Notes under the pieces: model-generated | The model's input: the letters and a program-made list of their open reading frames with translations, nothing else | Told to the model about the DNA's origin: nothing | Databases searched by the model: none | Part shown: piece by piece, positions 26,004-35,140 of the stretch | How the letters are laid out: each line of letters opens with the position of its first letter | How positions within the stretch are numbered: position 1 is the stretch's first letter | Position numbers and translations under genes: made by a program | Assembly: GCF_016906305.1 (NCBI RefSeq) | Contig: NZ_JADDOL010000026.1 | Location: 1 to 38,532 of the forward strand | Source of the DNA: Alloalcanivorax marinus | GTDB taxonomy: Bacteria > Pseudomonadota > Gammaproteobacteria > Pseudomonadales > Alcanivoracaceae | Direction: 5' to 3' | Length of the DNA: 38,532 nucleotides

Positions 26004-27272
26004 TTACGACCGTAGATGCATCGGCTGGGCGGTGCGGGGCAAATCGCCGGCGCGACCCAGGGCCCGGTGCATGAACGCCTGCCGGGCCGGCGCCAGCCGG
26101 TTGACCAGGTTCAGACCGCTGTTGCGCAGCCAGCGCACCGGCAGTTCCCGCCGTTCGAACAGCAGCTTGAAGCCGCGCATGGCGTTCTGCATCAGCAGGT
26201 TGTCGGCGCGGCGGCGGCGTTCGTAGCGCGCCAGCACCGCCGGGTGGTCCACCGCCACGCCCGCTTCCCGGGCCCGTCCCAGTTCCTCCGCCAGCACCGC
26301 CGCGTCCAGCAGGCCCAGGTTGATGCCCTGCCCGGCCAGCGGATGCACCACGTGGGCGGCGTCACCGATCAGTGCCAGCCCCGCCGCCACATAGCTGCTG
26401 GCGTGGCGCTCCTGGATCGGAAACACGAACCGCCGGCTCACCGGCCGGGCCGTGCCCAGGGCCTGGCCGCTGGCCTGTGAGAGCGCCACGCCGAAGGCGT
26501 CGTCGTCCAGGGCCATCAGTTGTTCCACCCGGTGTGGCCAGGCGGACCAGACGATGGAGCACTGGTGGCCGTCTCCGCCGCTCTGTTCAGGGAACAGCGG
26601 CAGCAACGCCAGCGGCCCGGAATCCATGAACACCTGACGGGCACAGGCGCCGTGGGGCCGTTCGGTCTCGATGGTGCAGACGATGGCCTGGTGGCCGGTG
26701 TCGCGCAGGCCGTCGGGAATGCCGGCCTTGTCGCGGACCCGGGAGCGGGCGCCGTCGGCGCCGATCAGCAGGTCGGCGGTAAAGGTCTCACCGCCGGCCT
26801 CCACCCGCCAGCGGCGGCCCTGCCGCTCGAGGGCGGTGGCCGCCCGGTCGCATTGCCAATCCAGCGCGTCCCGTTCCCGGGCGGCGTCATAAAGGGCGGC
26901 GGTGAGATGGTCGTTTTCCAGCAGCCAGCCCAGATGCTCGGCGCCGGCGTCCGCCGCGTCGAACGCCACCTCGCCGGTGCCGTCCTGGTCCCACACCCGC
27001 ATGGAGGTGTAGCCCTGCACCCGCTCCGGGCGCAACCGCTCCCACACGCCGGTGTGCCGCAGCAGCCAATGGCTGGCCTCGCTCAGGGTGGACACCCGCG
27101 CCGCCGCCGGCCCCTCCGGCCAGGCCGGCGCCGGGGCGCCGTCCAGCACCCGCACGGTGAAGCCCAGGTCCGCCAGCAGCAGCGCCTGCAGCCCGCCGGC
27201 CATGCCGCCGCCGATGATCAGGATGTCGGTGTGGGGGGGTTCTTTCATGGCGTGTGCGTCTGACATTCTCAT
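26004..27272 (-). CDS. ubiI: FAD-dependent ubiquinone hydroxylase, UbiI/VisC type
   Basis: This 422-aa flavoprotein monooxygenase hydroxylates a polyprenyl-phenol ring in ubiquinone synthesis. It has the N-terminal FAD dinucleotide motif IIGGGMAGG, a DG motif (LIGADGARSRVRD) and GDAAHVVHPLAGQGINLG. GDAAH in this last motif is the UbiI/VisC form, whereas UbiH has GNAA. It is last in UPF0149-pepP-ubiH-ubiI and overlaps the ubiH stop by four bases. Confidence 0.85.
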   Translation of the reverse strand: MRMSDAHAMKEPPHTDILIIGGGMAGGLQALLLADLGFTVRVLDGAPAPAWPEGPAAARVSTLSEASHWLLRHTGVWERLRPERVQGYTSMRVWDQDGTGEVAFDAADAGAEHLGWLLENDHLTAALYDAARERDALDWQCDRAATALERQGRRWRVEAGGETFTADLLIGADGARSRVRDKAGIPDGLRDTGHQAIVCTIETERPHGACARQVFMDSGPLALLPLFPEQSGGDGHQCSIVWSAWPHRVEQLMALDDDAFGVALSQASGQALGTARPVSRRFVFPIQERHASSYVAAGLALIGDAAHVVHPLAGQGINLGLLDAAVLAEELGRAREAGVAVDHPAVLARYERRRRADNLLMQNAMRGFKLLFERRELPVRWLRNSGLNLVNRLAPARQAFMHRALGRAGDLPRTAQPMHLRS

Positions 27273-28438
27273 AGCCCCATGGCCCGGCGGGCGAAGCTTT
27301 TGCGAGCCGCAGGGAACAGATCCAGCCCCAGCAGGCCGAGCTGGCGGGTGTGGGCAAACAGCGGGTGGCGCACGCGGAACAGTTCCGGCAGCCAGCGGGA
27401 GGCCTGGCCGATGTCGGTCTGGTCGCGGCGGCGTTCGGCGGCCCAGGCGGAGAGCCGGTCCAGGCGGCCCGGGTCCGGCTGGCCGCCGACCCGTTCGGCG
27501 AGCAGGGCCAGATCCCGGAAGGTGAGGTTGAAGCCCTGGCCGGCCACCGGGTGCAGGGTGTGGGCGGCGTTGCCCACCACCGCGCCGAACGGCACCGCCT
27601 GGCCGCAGGCCTCGGTGAGAATCAGCGGGTAGCGGTGCCGCTCGCCCACCCGGGCCAGCCGCGGCGAGGCGCCGCCCACCCGCTGGCGCAGGGCGGCCAG
27701 GAAGGCGTCGTCGTCCAGGGCCATCCAGGCGTCCACCTGGTCCCGGGGGCCGGTCCAGACCAGCGCCTGGCGCTGGTCTGGCAGCGGCAGCAGCGCCAGG
27801 GGGCCATCGTCGAGAAAGCGCTCGAAGGCCACGTTGCCGTGGGGTTCCGCCAGCCCCAGATTGGCGATCAGGGCGTCCTGGCCCAGGTCCTCGTGGCGGG
27901 CGGTGATGCCCATCCAGTCGCGGGTCTGGGAGCGGGCGCCATCGGCGGCGATCAGCAGCGGCGTGTCCAGGGTGGCGCCGTCGTCGAAGGTGGCGGTGTA
28001 GCCCTGTTCGTGGCGGCGGATGCCGGTGACGCGGGCCGGCGCGCGCAGGGTGATGGCCGCGTCCGCTTCCACCGCGCGCAGCAGCACATGGCCGAACCAG
28101 CGGTTCTCGACCACCGCGCCCAGCCGTGGCAGGGCGTGCTCCCCGGCGTGCAGCCGGGTGATGCCCAGCCGCTCCCGCCGCGACACGTGCACGGTCTCGA
28201 TGCCCGCCGCCCGCTCCAGCACCGCCTCCAGCAGCCCGAGCCGCGCCAGCGTCGCCAGGCTGCCGGCGGACAGCGCCGTGCTGCGGGCGTCGAAGCTGGG
28301 CGTGTCCGGCGGCTCGCCGGCGGCGATGGCATGGCTCTCCACCAGCGTCACCGCCGGCGTGCCGTGGTGACGCAGCAACAACGCCAACGCCGCCCCGGCC
28401 ATGCCTCCGCCGATGATCAGCGGCGCGCCGCCGTTCAC
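27269..28438 (-). CDS. ubiH: 2-octaprenyl-6-methoxyphenol hydroxylase
   Basis: This 389-aa FAD-dependent hydroxylase of ubiquinone synthesis starts with IIGGGMAGAALALLL, carries DG motif IAADGARSQTRD and GNAAHTLHPVAGQGFNL, the Asn form typical of UbiH. It overlaps pepP upstream and ubiI downstream by four bases each. Homologues act in the Ubi complex at the membrane, under aerobic conditions. Confidence 0.9.
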   Translation of the reverse strand: MNGGAPLIIGGGMAGAALALLLRHHGTPAVTLVESHAIAAGEPPDTPSFDARSTALSAGSLATLARLGLLEAVLERAAGIETVHVSRRERLGITRLHAGEHALPRLGAVVENRWFGHVLLRAVEADAAITLRAPARVTGIRRHEQGYTATFDDGATLDTPLLIAADGARSQTRDWMGITARHEDLGQDALIANLGLAEPHGNVAFERFLDDGPLALLPLPDQRQALVWTGPRDQVDAWMALDDDAFLAALRQRVGGASPRLARVGERHRYPLILTEACGQAVPFGAVVGNAAHTLHPVAGQGFNLTFRDLALLAERVGGQPDPGRLDRLSAWAAERRRDQTDIGQASRWLPELFRVRHPLFAHTRQLGLLGLDLFPAARKSFARRAMGL

Positions 28439-29757
28439 GCGCGCGCCTCGCGCATCAGCGCTTCGATATCATCGATGTCCTTCGGCACATCCCCGGTGAG
28501 CACCTCACACCCGTCTTTCGTGACCAGCACATCGTCCTCGATGCGAATGCCGATGCCGCGCCAGCGTTCCTCCACGGTGTCGTCGTCCGGGGCGATGTAG
28601 AGGCCCGGTTCCACGGTCAGGGTCATGCCCGGTTCCAGCTGGCGCCATTCGCCGCCCACCCGGTAGTCGCCCACGTCGTGCACGTCCAGGCCCAGCCAGT
28701 GGCCGGTGCGGTGCATGTAGAAGCGCTGGTAGGCCATTTCCTCGATCAGATCGTCCACCTTGCCCTTGAGCAGGCCGAGATCCACCAGGCCCTCGGTGAG
28801 GATGCGCACCACGGTTTCGTGGGGCACGTTCCAGTGATGGCCCGGGTGGGTGTCGGCGATGGCCGCGTACTGGGAGCGCAGCACCAGCTCGTAGAGGGCG
28901 CGCTGCTCGCCACTGAAAGTGCCGTTCACCGGGAAGGTGCGGGTGATGTCCGAGGCGTAGTTTTCCAGCTCGCAGCCGGCGTCGACCAGCACCAGGTCGC
29001 CGTCCTTCAGCTCGGCGCTGTTTTCGATGTAGTGCAGCACGCAGCCGTTGGCGCCGCCGCCGACGATGCTCGGGTAGGCCGGGCTGCGGGCGCCGTGGCG
29101 CATGAATTCGTGCAGGTATTCCGCTTCCAGCTGGTACTCGTACAGGCCCGGGCGCACCGCCTTCATGGCGCGCACATGGGCGCCGGCGGAGATTTGGCCG
29201 GCGCGGCGCATCAGGTCCGCCTCCGCCTTGCTCTTGAACAGCCGCATATCGTGCAGCAGATGGGAGAGTGCCACGAACTCGCCGGGGGGCTGGGCGCCGG
29301 TGCGCACCCGCTCGCGGATGGCGTTGACCCAGCCCATCAGGCGGCGGTCGAAATCGGCGTCGCGGCCCAGGTCGTAGTAGACCCGGTTACGGCCTTCCAC
29401 CAGCCCCGGCAGGATGTCGTCGATGTCGTTGATGGGGAAGGCGTCGTCGGCGCCGTACTCGGCCACCGCGCCTTCCTGGCCGGCCCGGTAACCGTCCCAG
29501 ATTTCCCGGGCGCGGTCGCGCTCGCGGCAGAACAACACGTATTCGCCGTGCTCGCGGCCGGGCAGCAGCACCATCACCGCTTCCGGTTCGGGGAAGCCGC
29601 TCAGGTACCAGAAGTCGCTGTCCTGACGGTAGGGGTGCTCCACGTCCCGGTTGCGGGTGCGTTCCGGGGCGGCGGCCAGGATGGCGATGCTGTTGGGCTC
29701 CATCTGCGCCATCAGTTCGGCGCGGCGTTGCTGGAATTCCTCGGGGCGAATGCTCAT
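28435..29757 (-). CDS. pepP: Xaa-Pro aminopeptidase
   Basis: This 440-aa protein removes N-terminal residues preceding proline. The dinuclear metal ligands are visible: Asp pair in VDAGCELENYASDITR, His in HRTGHWLGLDVHDVG, Glu in VEPGLYI and Glu in GIRIEDD. The N-terminal domain (about 1-170) is of the aminopeptidase P type. AAGGAGC lies upstream of the ATG. Length equals the E. coli enzyme within a few residues. The association with ubiH is conserved across gammaproteobacteria. Confidence 0.93.
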   Translation of the reverse strand: MSIRPEEFQQRRAELMAQMEPNSIAILAAAPERTRNRDVEHPYRQDSDFWYLSGFPEPEAVMVLLPGREHGEYVLFCRERDRAREIWDGYRAGQEGAVAEYGADDAFPINDIDDILPGLVEGRNRVYYDLGRDADFDRRLMGWVNAIRERVRTGAQPPGEFVALSHLLHDMRLFKSKAEADLMRRAGQISAGAHVRAMKAVRPGLYEYQLEAEYLHEFMRHGARSPAYPSIVGGGANGCVLHYIENSAELKDGDLVLVDAGCELENYASDITRTFPVNGTFSGEQRALYELVLRSQYAAIADTHPGHHWNVPHETVVRILTEGLVDLGLLKGKVDDLIEEMAYQRFYMHRTGHWLGLDVHDVGDYRVGGEWRQLEPGMTLTVEPGLYIAPDDDTVEERWRGIGIRIEDDVLVTKDGCEVLTGDVPKDIDDIEALMREARA

Positions 29758-29816
29758 GGGGCTCCTTTCAACGGTGGCGGGCGGCGGTGGCGCGATTGAA
29801 CGCAGCGCGGCCCGGC

Positions 29817-30398
29817 TCAGTGCCGGGTGGGTTTTGAGTGAGCGTCGTCCGGTTTGGACGCCGGCTTCATCACCAGGTCGGTGTAGATCATCAGCGCCGA
29901 CACCCGGCAGTGCTCGGTGACCTGCTCCAGCAGCTGTTCCTGCTCCTCATCCTCCTCCTCCGGGGTGCTCACCTGGCTGATCGCGGACAGGTCGGAGAGC
30001 GCTTCCTGGACACCGGGGGACAGCTGGCTGTCGTTGATGCCGGCGGCGCCGGTGCCGAAGCCCACCAGAAAGCCCTCGGCCCACTGGCCCAGAGCGGCCA
30101 CGCGCAGGCCCAGCTCTTCCTCATCGCCGGGCAGCAGCAGCACCAGATCCAGGCCGGTGCCGGCGAACCCGTCGCGGGCGGCGTCGCGCCACAGGATCAG
30201 GTCGCCGCCCAGGTCCGCGCCCAGGCCCTGGGGCTGTTCCGCGTGGGCGGAGAGGATGCCCAGCAGGCTGGCGTCCTCCTGGCCGTGGCCGGTGGCGAGC
30301 AGCCCGCAGATGACCCCGTGCAGTTCGCTGGGGGAGGTGGCCAGACCGGCGGCGGAGGCGGCCTGGGCGAGGCGTTCAAAATCAGGCAGATCGGACAT
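29817..30398 (-). CDS. UPF0149 (YgfB) family protein
   Basis: This 193-aa protein belongs to UPF0149: LPDFERLAQAASAAGLATSPSELHGVICGLL and EGFLVGFG are typical. It is cytoplasmic with an acidic stretch (EEEDEEQEQLLEQV). In Pseudomonas aeruginosa YgfB dampens expression of genes controlled by AlpA; whether that applies here is unknown. The ATG at 30398 gives the family start; a longer frame from 30503 is rejected. It heads the pepP-ubiH-ubiI gene set, 59 bases before pepP. Confidence 0.85.
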   Translation of the reverse strand: MSDLPDFERLAQAASAAGLATSPSELHGVICGLLATGHGQEDASLLGILSAHAEQPQGLGADLGGDLILWRDAARDGFAGTGLDLVLLLPGDEEELGLRVAALGQWAEGFLVGFGTGAAGINDSQLSPGVQEALSDLSAISQVSTPEEEDEEQEQLLEQVTEHCRVSALMIYTDLVMKPASKPDDAHSKPTRH

Positions 30399-30459
30399 CG
30401 GATTCTTCAGTAACTCTTTGCAAAAAGGCGCTAAGTGTCTCTCGCACCTTGGAATTTCG

Positions 30460-30488
30460 TTGACCCTTACAGGGGCCCCACCTATAGT
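30460..30488 (+). promoter_or_regulatory. Sigma-70-type promoter for the zapA gene set
   Basis: TTGACC (30460-30465), a 17-base spacer and TATAGT (30483-30488) lie about 90 bases before the ZapB-like gene. Both boxes match the consensus at five of six positions. Confidence 0.75.
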
Positions 30489-30576
30489 ACAAAAAGCCGC
30501 CAATGGGCGGTCAACGGGGCCCGGATCGGGGGCTGACCCAGGGGCGTAACATTAGGCGAACAGCGACCAATTTGCC

Positions 30577-30792
30577 ATGACGACGGATCAACAACTCCGG
30601 CAACTGGAAGCCCGTGTGGACGAGCTGTTGCGGATCTCGGCGCATTTGCGTCAGGAGAATCGCCTGCTGCGTGAACGCGAGACCCGTCTGCTCGACGAGC
30701 GCACCCAGCTGATCAAGAAAAACGATCTGGCGAAAAGCCGCGTGGAGGCCATCATAACGCGCCTTCGGTCCCTGGAGCAGGAGGATTCATGA
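30577..30792 (+). CDS. ZapB-like coiled-coil protein (TIGR02449 family)
   Basis: This 71-aa protein is almost entirely coiled coil (LRQLEARVDELLRISAHLRQ, then leucine-spaced heptads). It resembles the small ZapB-like proteins that stand before zapA in Pseudomonas-type genomes. Its stop overlaps the zapA ATG by four bases. A role in Z-ring organisation is inferred from location. Confidence 0.8.
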   Translation: MTTDQQLRQLEARVDELLRISAHLRQENRLLRERETRLLDERTQLIKKNDLAKSRVEAIITRLRSLEQEDS

Positions 30793-31109
30793 GCGGCAGC
30801 TCCCTGGTGATTCATCTGCTGGACAAGGAATACCGCGTGGCCTGCCCGCCCGGCGAGCAGGATAACCTGCTGCGCGCCGCCCGCTATCTGGACGAACAGA
30901 TGCGCGAGGTGCGCCAGGCCAATGTGATCGGGCTGGAGCGCATCGCCATCATGGCGGCGCTGAACATGAGTCATGAGCTGCTGGAAGCCCGTGAGCACCT
31001 GGACAGCGACGCGGACAGCGATGCCCGGGTGGAAGGGCTGCTGAGCCGGCTGGAAAACGAAATCCGCGCCTTCGAGGAAAGCCAGACACCCACGTCTGTC
31101 AAGCCCTGA
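30789..31109 (+). CDS. zapA: Cell division protein ZapA
   Basis: This 106-aa FtsZ-bundling protein has an N-terminal FtsZ-binding domain (VIHLLDKEYRVACPPGEQDNLLRAARYLDEQM) and a C-terminal dimerising coiled coil (from about residue 55, AIMAALNMSHELLEAREHL). The 6S RNA promoter overlaps its stop region. The gene order zapA-ssrS-fau is conserved. Confidence 0.92.
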   Translation: MSGSSLVIHLLDKEYRVACPPGEQDNLLRAARYLDEQMREVRQANVIGLERIAIMAALNMSHELLEAREHLDSDADSDARVEGLLSRLENEIRAFEESQTPTSVKP

Positions 31110-31134
31110 CCGTTCACGTCCTCCCTGTTATACT
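31106..31134 (+). promoter_or_regulatory. Promoter of the 6S RNA gene
   Basis: CTGACC (31106-31111) and TATACT (31129-31134) are spaced by 17 bases. Transcription would start about seven bases later, at the 5' end of the closing stem of 6S RNA. Confidence 0.65.
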
Positions 31135-31140
31135 CCTTCC

Positions 31141-31334
31141 CAAGTGCTTCCTGGACCGTGCGCCAGACGGGTTATGTCCCTGAGCCGATGCTTTACCCCA
31201 AGGGGATCGAATTGGCGTGCCTGTGCGCATGTCCGCCTTCGAGCGGAAAGCCTGAGGGCATTAGCCTGAGGTCTCCGCCTTGAACCTTTCGGTTCAAGGG
31301 CCACACCCGCAGCGGCGGTTCGGGAGGCACGCTT
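31141..31334 (+). ncRNA. ssrS: 6S RNA
   Basis: The region between zapA and the formyl-THF ligase gene has the 6S layout. A closing stem pairs 31142-31155 with 31319-31334. Conserved blocks include GTCCCTGAGCCGATGCTTTA, GCCTGAGGTCTCCGCCTTGA and the hairpin TTGAACC/GGTTCAA followed by GGGCCACAC. 6S RNA sequesters the sigma-70 holoenzyme in stationary phase by imitating an open promoter. Ends are approximate; the order is the same as in Pseudomonas. Confidence 0.88.
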
Positions 31335-31353
31335 TATTTCGGGCAACCGCCCC

Positions 31354-31380
31354 GTGTAGGAGCGGTCCTTGGACCGCGAT
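31354..31380. repeat. REP-like element
   Basis: TGTAGGAGCGG followed by the perfect hairpin GCGGTCC/GGACCGC (31362-31377) is the familiar Pseudomonas/Alcanivorax REP form, downstream of the 6S RNA. Confidence 0.65.
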
Positions 31381-31411
31381 GGCGGCGCCAGCCAAGAACA
31401 CCTCGAAGTTC

Positions 31412-31461
31412 GAGTTGAAAGTTAAAAGTTGAAAGTTGAAAGAAAAAAGGGGCGCCCGCCC
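31412..31461. repeat. Heptad repeat, identical 24 bases to the gcv repeat, plus hairpin
   Basis: Bases 31412-31435 equal 10960-10983 exactly. An A-run and the hairpin GGGGCG/CGCCCC-like segment follow (to 31461), which on the minus strand would look like a terminator. It stands between the 6S RNA and the formyl-THF ligase gene. Confidence 0.7.
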
Positions 31462-31480
31462 CGTCACTGATCGCCTCCCC

Positions 31481-32062
31481 ATGAGCCACTCCAACCCTTC
31501 AAGAGCCTCCCTGCGGCGAACCCTTCGCGCGCGGCGCCGTGCCGTGCCCGCTGGCGAGCGGCGGCGGGCGCAGCGGCGGCTGGCGGAGAATCTGCGGCGG
31601 GCCCTGGGGCCGCGCCGGGTCCGGCATGTGGCGCTGTATCTGGCCGGGGACGGGGAGCTGGATCCGCTGCCGGCGCTGGCGCAGGCGCGCTTCCAGGGCG
31701 CGCGGCTGTATCTGCCGGCGCTGGACCGGGTGCACCGGGGTCGGATGCATTTCCGGCTGTGGCGGCGGGAGCGGCGGTTGCGCGCCAACCGTTTCGGCAT
31801 CGGCGAACCGCCACGGCGGGAGCGGGCCCGGGCCGCCTGGGCGCTGGACGCGATGCTGGTGCCGCTGGTGGGATTCGATGACCGGGGGCATCGGCTGGGC
31901 ATGGGCGGCGGCTTTTACGACCGCGCACTGAGTGACCTGGCGCGCCGGCCCCGGCGTCCACGGTTGATCGGTGTGGCGTTTGAGTTCCAGCGGCTGCCCC
32001 GTGTCGACGACGCGGAGTGGGACCGGCCGCTGGATCAGGTGGTCACGGACTCGAGACGCTGA
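31481..32062 (+). CDS. fau: 5-formyltetrahydrofolate cyclo-ligase
   Basis: This 193-aa protein (YgfA) converts 5-formyl-THF to 5,10-methenyl-THF with ATP. It has an arginine-rich N-terminus (SRASLRRTLRARRRAVP), VPLVGFDDRGHRLGMGGGFYDR, the family signature, and GVAFEFQRL. The ATG at 31481 fits the usual length; upstream frame extension is rejected. It continues the zapA-ssrS neighbourhood; in E. coli the RNA and the gene are cotranscribed. Its tail overlaps the convergent 49-aa gene by 20 bases. Confidence 0.88.
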   Translation: MSHSNPSRASLRRTLRARRRAVPAGERRRAQRRLAENLRRALGPRRVRHVALYLAGDGELDPLPALAQARFQGARLYLPALDRVHRGRMHFRLWRRERRLRANRFGIGEPPRRERARAAWALDAMLVPLVGFDDRGHRLGMGGGFYDRALSDLARRPRRPRLIGVAFEFQRLPRVDDAEWDRPLDQVVTDSRR

Positions 32063-32192
32063 CCTTCACGCCCGCCGAATTGGCGAACCGTTCCAGATCG
32101 GCGTCGTTACCGCCGTGGGTCAGCGTGCTGACCAGAACCCCGAGAGCAAAAACAAAAGCAAGAACGACGAGGGCGTCGGGCTTTTTCTTCAT
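32043..32192 (-). CDS. Small single-pass membrane protein, 49 aa
   Basis: MKKKPDALVVLAFVFALGVL has a charged start and one transmembrane helix (residues about 7-24), followed by a polar tail that ends SSP. Similar tiny proteins are known near this locus in pseudomonads. The upstream extension to 32399 is rejected because it reads as low-quality Arg/His-rich sequence. No clear ribosome site. Convergent with the formyl-THF ligase gene. Confidence 0.5.
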   Translation of the reverse strand: MKKKPDALVVLAFVFALGVLVSTLTHGGNDADLERFANSAGVKVSVSSP

Positions 32193-32568
32193 TACGCTGC
32201 GAATCCCCAAATGATGATGCCGGCGACCGGAACGGTCCCGCGGCGCGGTACTGTATTCAACGGAACCCCGCTTTGTGTGGCGCCGGCCGGCTGCCGCCGC
32301 GACGCCGATGCGGTGTTTCCCGTATCCCCGTGCCCTAAAAGGGCGAAAGTCTTGAGATGGTACGACATTTTTTTCGTAACACAATGAGACGTAGGTCAAA
32401 ATTCAACAGCAAAAGCCCCTGAGGTCAAGCAGTTACAGGGCAATGCTCACGCTTCTTAACAAAACTACCGGCCAACTCACCAGCTTCACGGCCCCGCATA
32501 CGCAGCTTTCTGCGCATCGTCTCATCCTTGAAAAGGCACCGGAAGCTTGGGACCCGCCCTGCCCCGTT
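32193..32568. other. Intergenic region between the 49-aa gene and ilvA
   Basis: About 375 bases without a supported gene. It contains a GCCC/GGGC hairpin near 32331-32343, AT-rich DNA at 32360-32410 and the terminator-like hairpin at 32411-32441. Confidence 0.4.
32411..32441 (-). terminator. Possible terminator of ilvA
   Basis: On the minus strand GCCCTG ... CAGGGGC is followed by TTTTG. The loop is long (14 bases) and it stands 128 bases after the ilvA stop, so it is weakly supported. Confidence 0.35.
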
Positions 32569-34086
32569 TTAGTTCAAAAACAGGCGATAGGCCGGGTTGT
32601 CGCTTTCTTCCACCATGGGGTAAGGCACCTTTTTCAGGTCCTTGCGCAGGTTGCCCCGGTCCCCGAACGGCACCTGGAAACCCACCAGCACCCGTCCATA
32701 GGCGGCCCCGTGGTTGCGATAGTGGAACAGGCTGATGTTCCACTTCTGGCCCAGGGACATCAGGAATTTCAGCAGGGCGCCGGGGCGCTCCGGAAACTCC
32801 ACCCGGAACAGCATCTCGTCCAGGTCCTGGCGCGAGGTGTGGCCGCCCACCATGTGGCGGATGTGCAGCTTGGCCATCTCGTTGCCGGTCATGTCCACCA
32901 CCGGGTAGCCCGCCTCGCGCAGTTCCTCCAGCAGAGGAGCAAGGTCCGTGCCACCCGGGCGGATCTGGATGCCGACGAAGATGTTGGCCTCGTGGTCGCC
33001 GGCATAGCGGTAGTTGAACTCGGTGATGCTGCGGCGCCCCACCACCTGCAGGAAATTCCGGTAGGCACCGGGCTTTTCCGGAATCGTCACCGCCAGGATC
33101 GCCTCGCGCTGCTCGCCCACTTCGGAGCGCTCGGAGATGTGGCGCAGGCGGTCGAAGTTCACGTTGGCGCCGGACTGGATCGCCACCAGGGTCTGGTTCT
33201 CCACCCCGTGCTTGTGCACCCAGTTCTTGAGGCCGGCCAGGGCCAGGGCACCGGCGGGCTCGCACACCGCCCGGGTGTCCTCGAAGGAATCCTTGATGGC
33301 GGCGCAGATTTCATCGGTGGTGGCGGTGATCACCTCGTCCACGGTGTCCTTCAACACCCGGTAGGTTTCCTTGCCGATCTGCTTGACCGCCACGCCGTCG
33401 GCGAACAGCCCCACCTCCGACAGGGTGACCCGGCGCTTGCGCTCCAGAGCGGCCTTCAGACAGGCGGCGTCCTCCGGTTCCACGGCGATGATTTTCACGT
33501 CCGGGCGCACGTACTTCACGTAGGCGGCCACGCCGGCGGCCAGACCGCCGCCGCCCACCGGGATGAAGATGGCGTCCAGCTCGCGGCTCTGCTGGCGCAG
33601 GATCTCCATGCCCACGGTGCCCTGGCCGGCGATCACGTCCGGGTCGTCGTAGGGGTGCACGAAGGTCAGGCCTTCCTTCTCTTCCAGCTTGCGGGCGTGG
33701 GCCAGGGCTTCGTCGAAGCCGTCGCCGTGCAGCACCACCTTGCCGCCGCGCTGGCGCACCGACTTCACCTTGATCTCCGGGGTGGTGCGCGGCATCACGA
33801 TCACCGCGCGCACGCCCATGGCGCTGGCGGCCAGGGCCAGGCCCTGGGCGTGGTTGCCGGCGGAGGCGCAGATCACCCCACGTTCGCGCTGGGCGTCGGT
33901 GAGCGCCGCCAGCTTGTTGTAGGCGCCGCGCAGCTTGAACGAAAACACCGGCTGCAGATCCTCCCGCTTGAGCAACACCCGGTTGCCGATGCGCTTGGAA
34001 ATCAGCGGCGCGGCGTGGATCGGGGTTTCGTGGGCCACGTCGTAGACGCGGGATTGGAGAATCCGTTTCACGTATTGGTCAAGCAT
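32569..34086 (-). CDS. ilvA: Threonine ammonia-lyase, biosynthetic
   Basis: This 505-aa PLP enzyme deaminates threonine to 2-oxobutanoate, the first step towards isoleucine. The PLP lysine is Lys51 in [20 protein letters not shown] and GGGGLAAG bind the cofactor. Two C-terminal ACT-like regulatory domains (about 325-500) mark the isoleucine-inhibited form. The ATG at 34086 starts [18 protein letters not shown] as in homologues, so the longer frame to 34221 is rejected. Divergent from rpiA, as in Pseudomonas. Confidence 0.94.
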   Translation of the reverse strand: MLDQYVKRILQSRVYDVAHETPIHAAPLISKRIGNRVLLKREDLQPVFSFKLRGAYNKLAALTDAQRERGVICASAGNHAQGLALAASAMGVRAVIVMPRTTPEIKVKSVRQRGGKVVLHGDGFDEALAHARKLEEKEGLTFVHPYDDPDVIAGQGTVGMEILRQQSRELDAIFIPVGGGGLAAGVAAYVKYVRPDVKIIAVEPEDAACLKAALERKRRVTLSEVGLFADGVAVKQIGKETYRVLKDTVDEVITATTDEICAAIKDSFEDTRAVCEPAGALALAGLKNWVHKHGVENQTLVAIQSGANVNFDRLRHISERSEVGEQREAILAVTIPEKPGAYRNFLQVVGRRSITEFNYRYAGDHEANIFVGIQIRPGGTDLAPLLEELREAGYPVVDMTGNEMAKLHIRHMVGGHTSRQDLDEMLFRVEFPERPGALLKFLMSLGQKWNISLFHYRNHGAAYGRVLVGFQVPFGDRGNLRKDLKKVPYPMVEESDNPAYRLFLN

Positions 34087-34202
34087 GGGGCATCCGAAGC
34101 TGGAAAAGGCGCGAGCGCAAAGGCGTAGTTTACGGTCCGGCCCGGCCAAGCGTCCACCGGACCACCGCCCGTGGCGGCCTGTATCCGCACCGCCCGGGCC
34201 CG

Positions 34203-34208
34203 TATAAT
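34203..34208 (+). promoter_or_regulatory. -10 box of the rpiA promoter
   Basis: A perfect TATAAT stands 27 bases before the rpiA start. The -35 region at 17 bases spacing (CTGTAT) is poor. Confidence 0.5.
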
Positions 34209-34235
34209 CCCGCCGTCGCAACGAGGATGGATCGC

Positions 34236-34889
34236 ATGGATCAGGACGCGCTCAAGAAACTGGTGGCCGAAGCGGCGCTGCGCTACGTGCCCGAGGGCGA
34301 GGTGGTGGGCGTGGGCACCGGCTCCACCGCCAATCATTTCATCGACGGCCTGGCCGCGCTCAAGGACCGTATTCGCGGCGCCGTGGCCAGCTCCGAGGCC
34401 ACCGCCGAGCGGCTGCGCGGCCACGGCATTCCGGTACTGGAGCTCAACGACGTGGACCGGCTGCCGGTGTACGTGGACGGCGCCGACGAGGTCAACGAAC
34501 ACCGGGAAATGATCAAGGGCGGCGGTGGTGCCCTCACCCGCGAGAAAATCGTGGCGGCGGTGGCCCGGGAGTTCGTCTGCATCGTCGACGCCTCCAAGAA
34601 GGTGCAGCGGCTGGGCCGCTTCCCGCTGCCGGTGGAGGTGATCCCCATGGCCCGCTCCCACGTGGCGCGCAAGCTGGTGGCCCTGGGCGGCCGGCCGGAG
34701 TATCGGGAAGGGTTCGTCACCGACAACGGCAACCTGATCCTGGACGTGCACAACCTGGATATTCTCAATCCCATCGAGCTGGAAACCACCCTCAACAACA
34801 TCACCGGCGTGGTCACCAACGGCCTGTTCGCCCGCCGCCCGGCGGACGTGGTGCTGGTGGGTGAAGGCGGCGGCGTCTCCGTCTACTGA
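34236..34889 (+). CDS. rpiA: Ribose-5-phosphate isomerase A
   Basis: This 217-aa protein interconverts ribose 5-phosphate and ribulose 5-phosphate. Motifs are [34 protein letters not shown] and CIVDASKKV, covering phosphate binding and the catalytic Asp/Glu/Lys residues. I choose the ATG at 34236 (MDQDALKK, eight bases after GAGGA) rather than the one at 34227, which touches the ribosome site. E. coli RpiA is 219 aa. Confidence 0.94.
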   Translation: MDQDALKKLVAEAALRYVPEGEVVGVGTGSTANHFIDGLAALKDRIRGAVASSEATAERLRGHGIPVLELNDVDRLPVYVDGADEVNEHREMIKGGGGALTREKIVAAVAREFVCIVDASKKVQRLGRFPLPVEVIPMARSHVARKLVALGGRPEYREGFVTDNGNLILDVHNLDILNPIELETTLNNITGVVTNGLFARRPADVVLVGEGGGVSVY

Positions 34890-34892
34890 TCA

Positions 34893-34934
34893 CGGGCCCG
34901 CAGGGGCCCGGTTTGACCGCCCGCGACCGGGCGG
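34893..34934 (+). terminator. Tandem hairpins after rpiA
   Basis: CGGGCCC/GGGCCCG (34893-34910) is followed by GTTTG, and CCGCCCG/CGGGCGG (34917-34934) by CTTG. Stems are strong but the T-tracts are short, so termination is only probable. Confidence 0.45.
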
Positions 34935-35140
34935 CTTGACCCTTCACGACTTCCCGCCGGGCGTTCCCCCGCCCGCTTTTACCGTGCGGTAACGTTGCGC
35001 TACCCGGTGGCAACGTTCCGCAACCTTGCTCCGCTTCCGCGTACGGTTTCCAACCTTTTTCATACGGCAAAGGCCACCGCTTTTGTTTTATGAATTGCAT
35101 ATGAAGTAATCAGAGATAAGTCCAATAACGAGGTGCTCTC

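Noticed and set aside
31441-31461. Minus-strand terminator between 6S RNA and the formyl-THF ligase gene
   Set aside because: No minus-strand gene ends there; better explained as part of the dispersed repeat.
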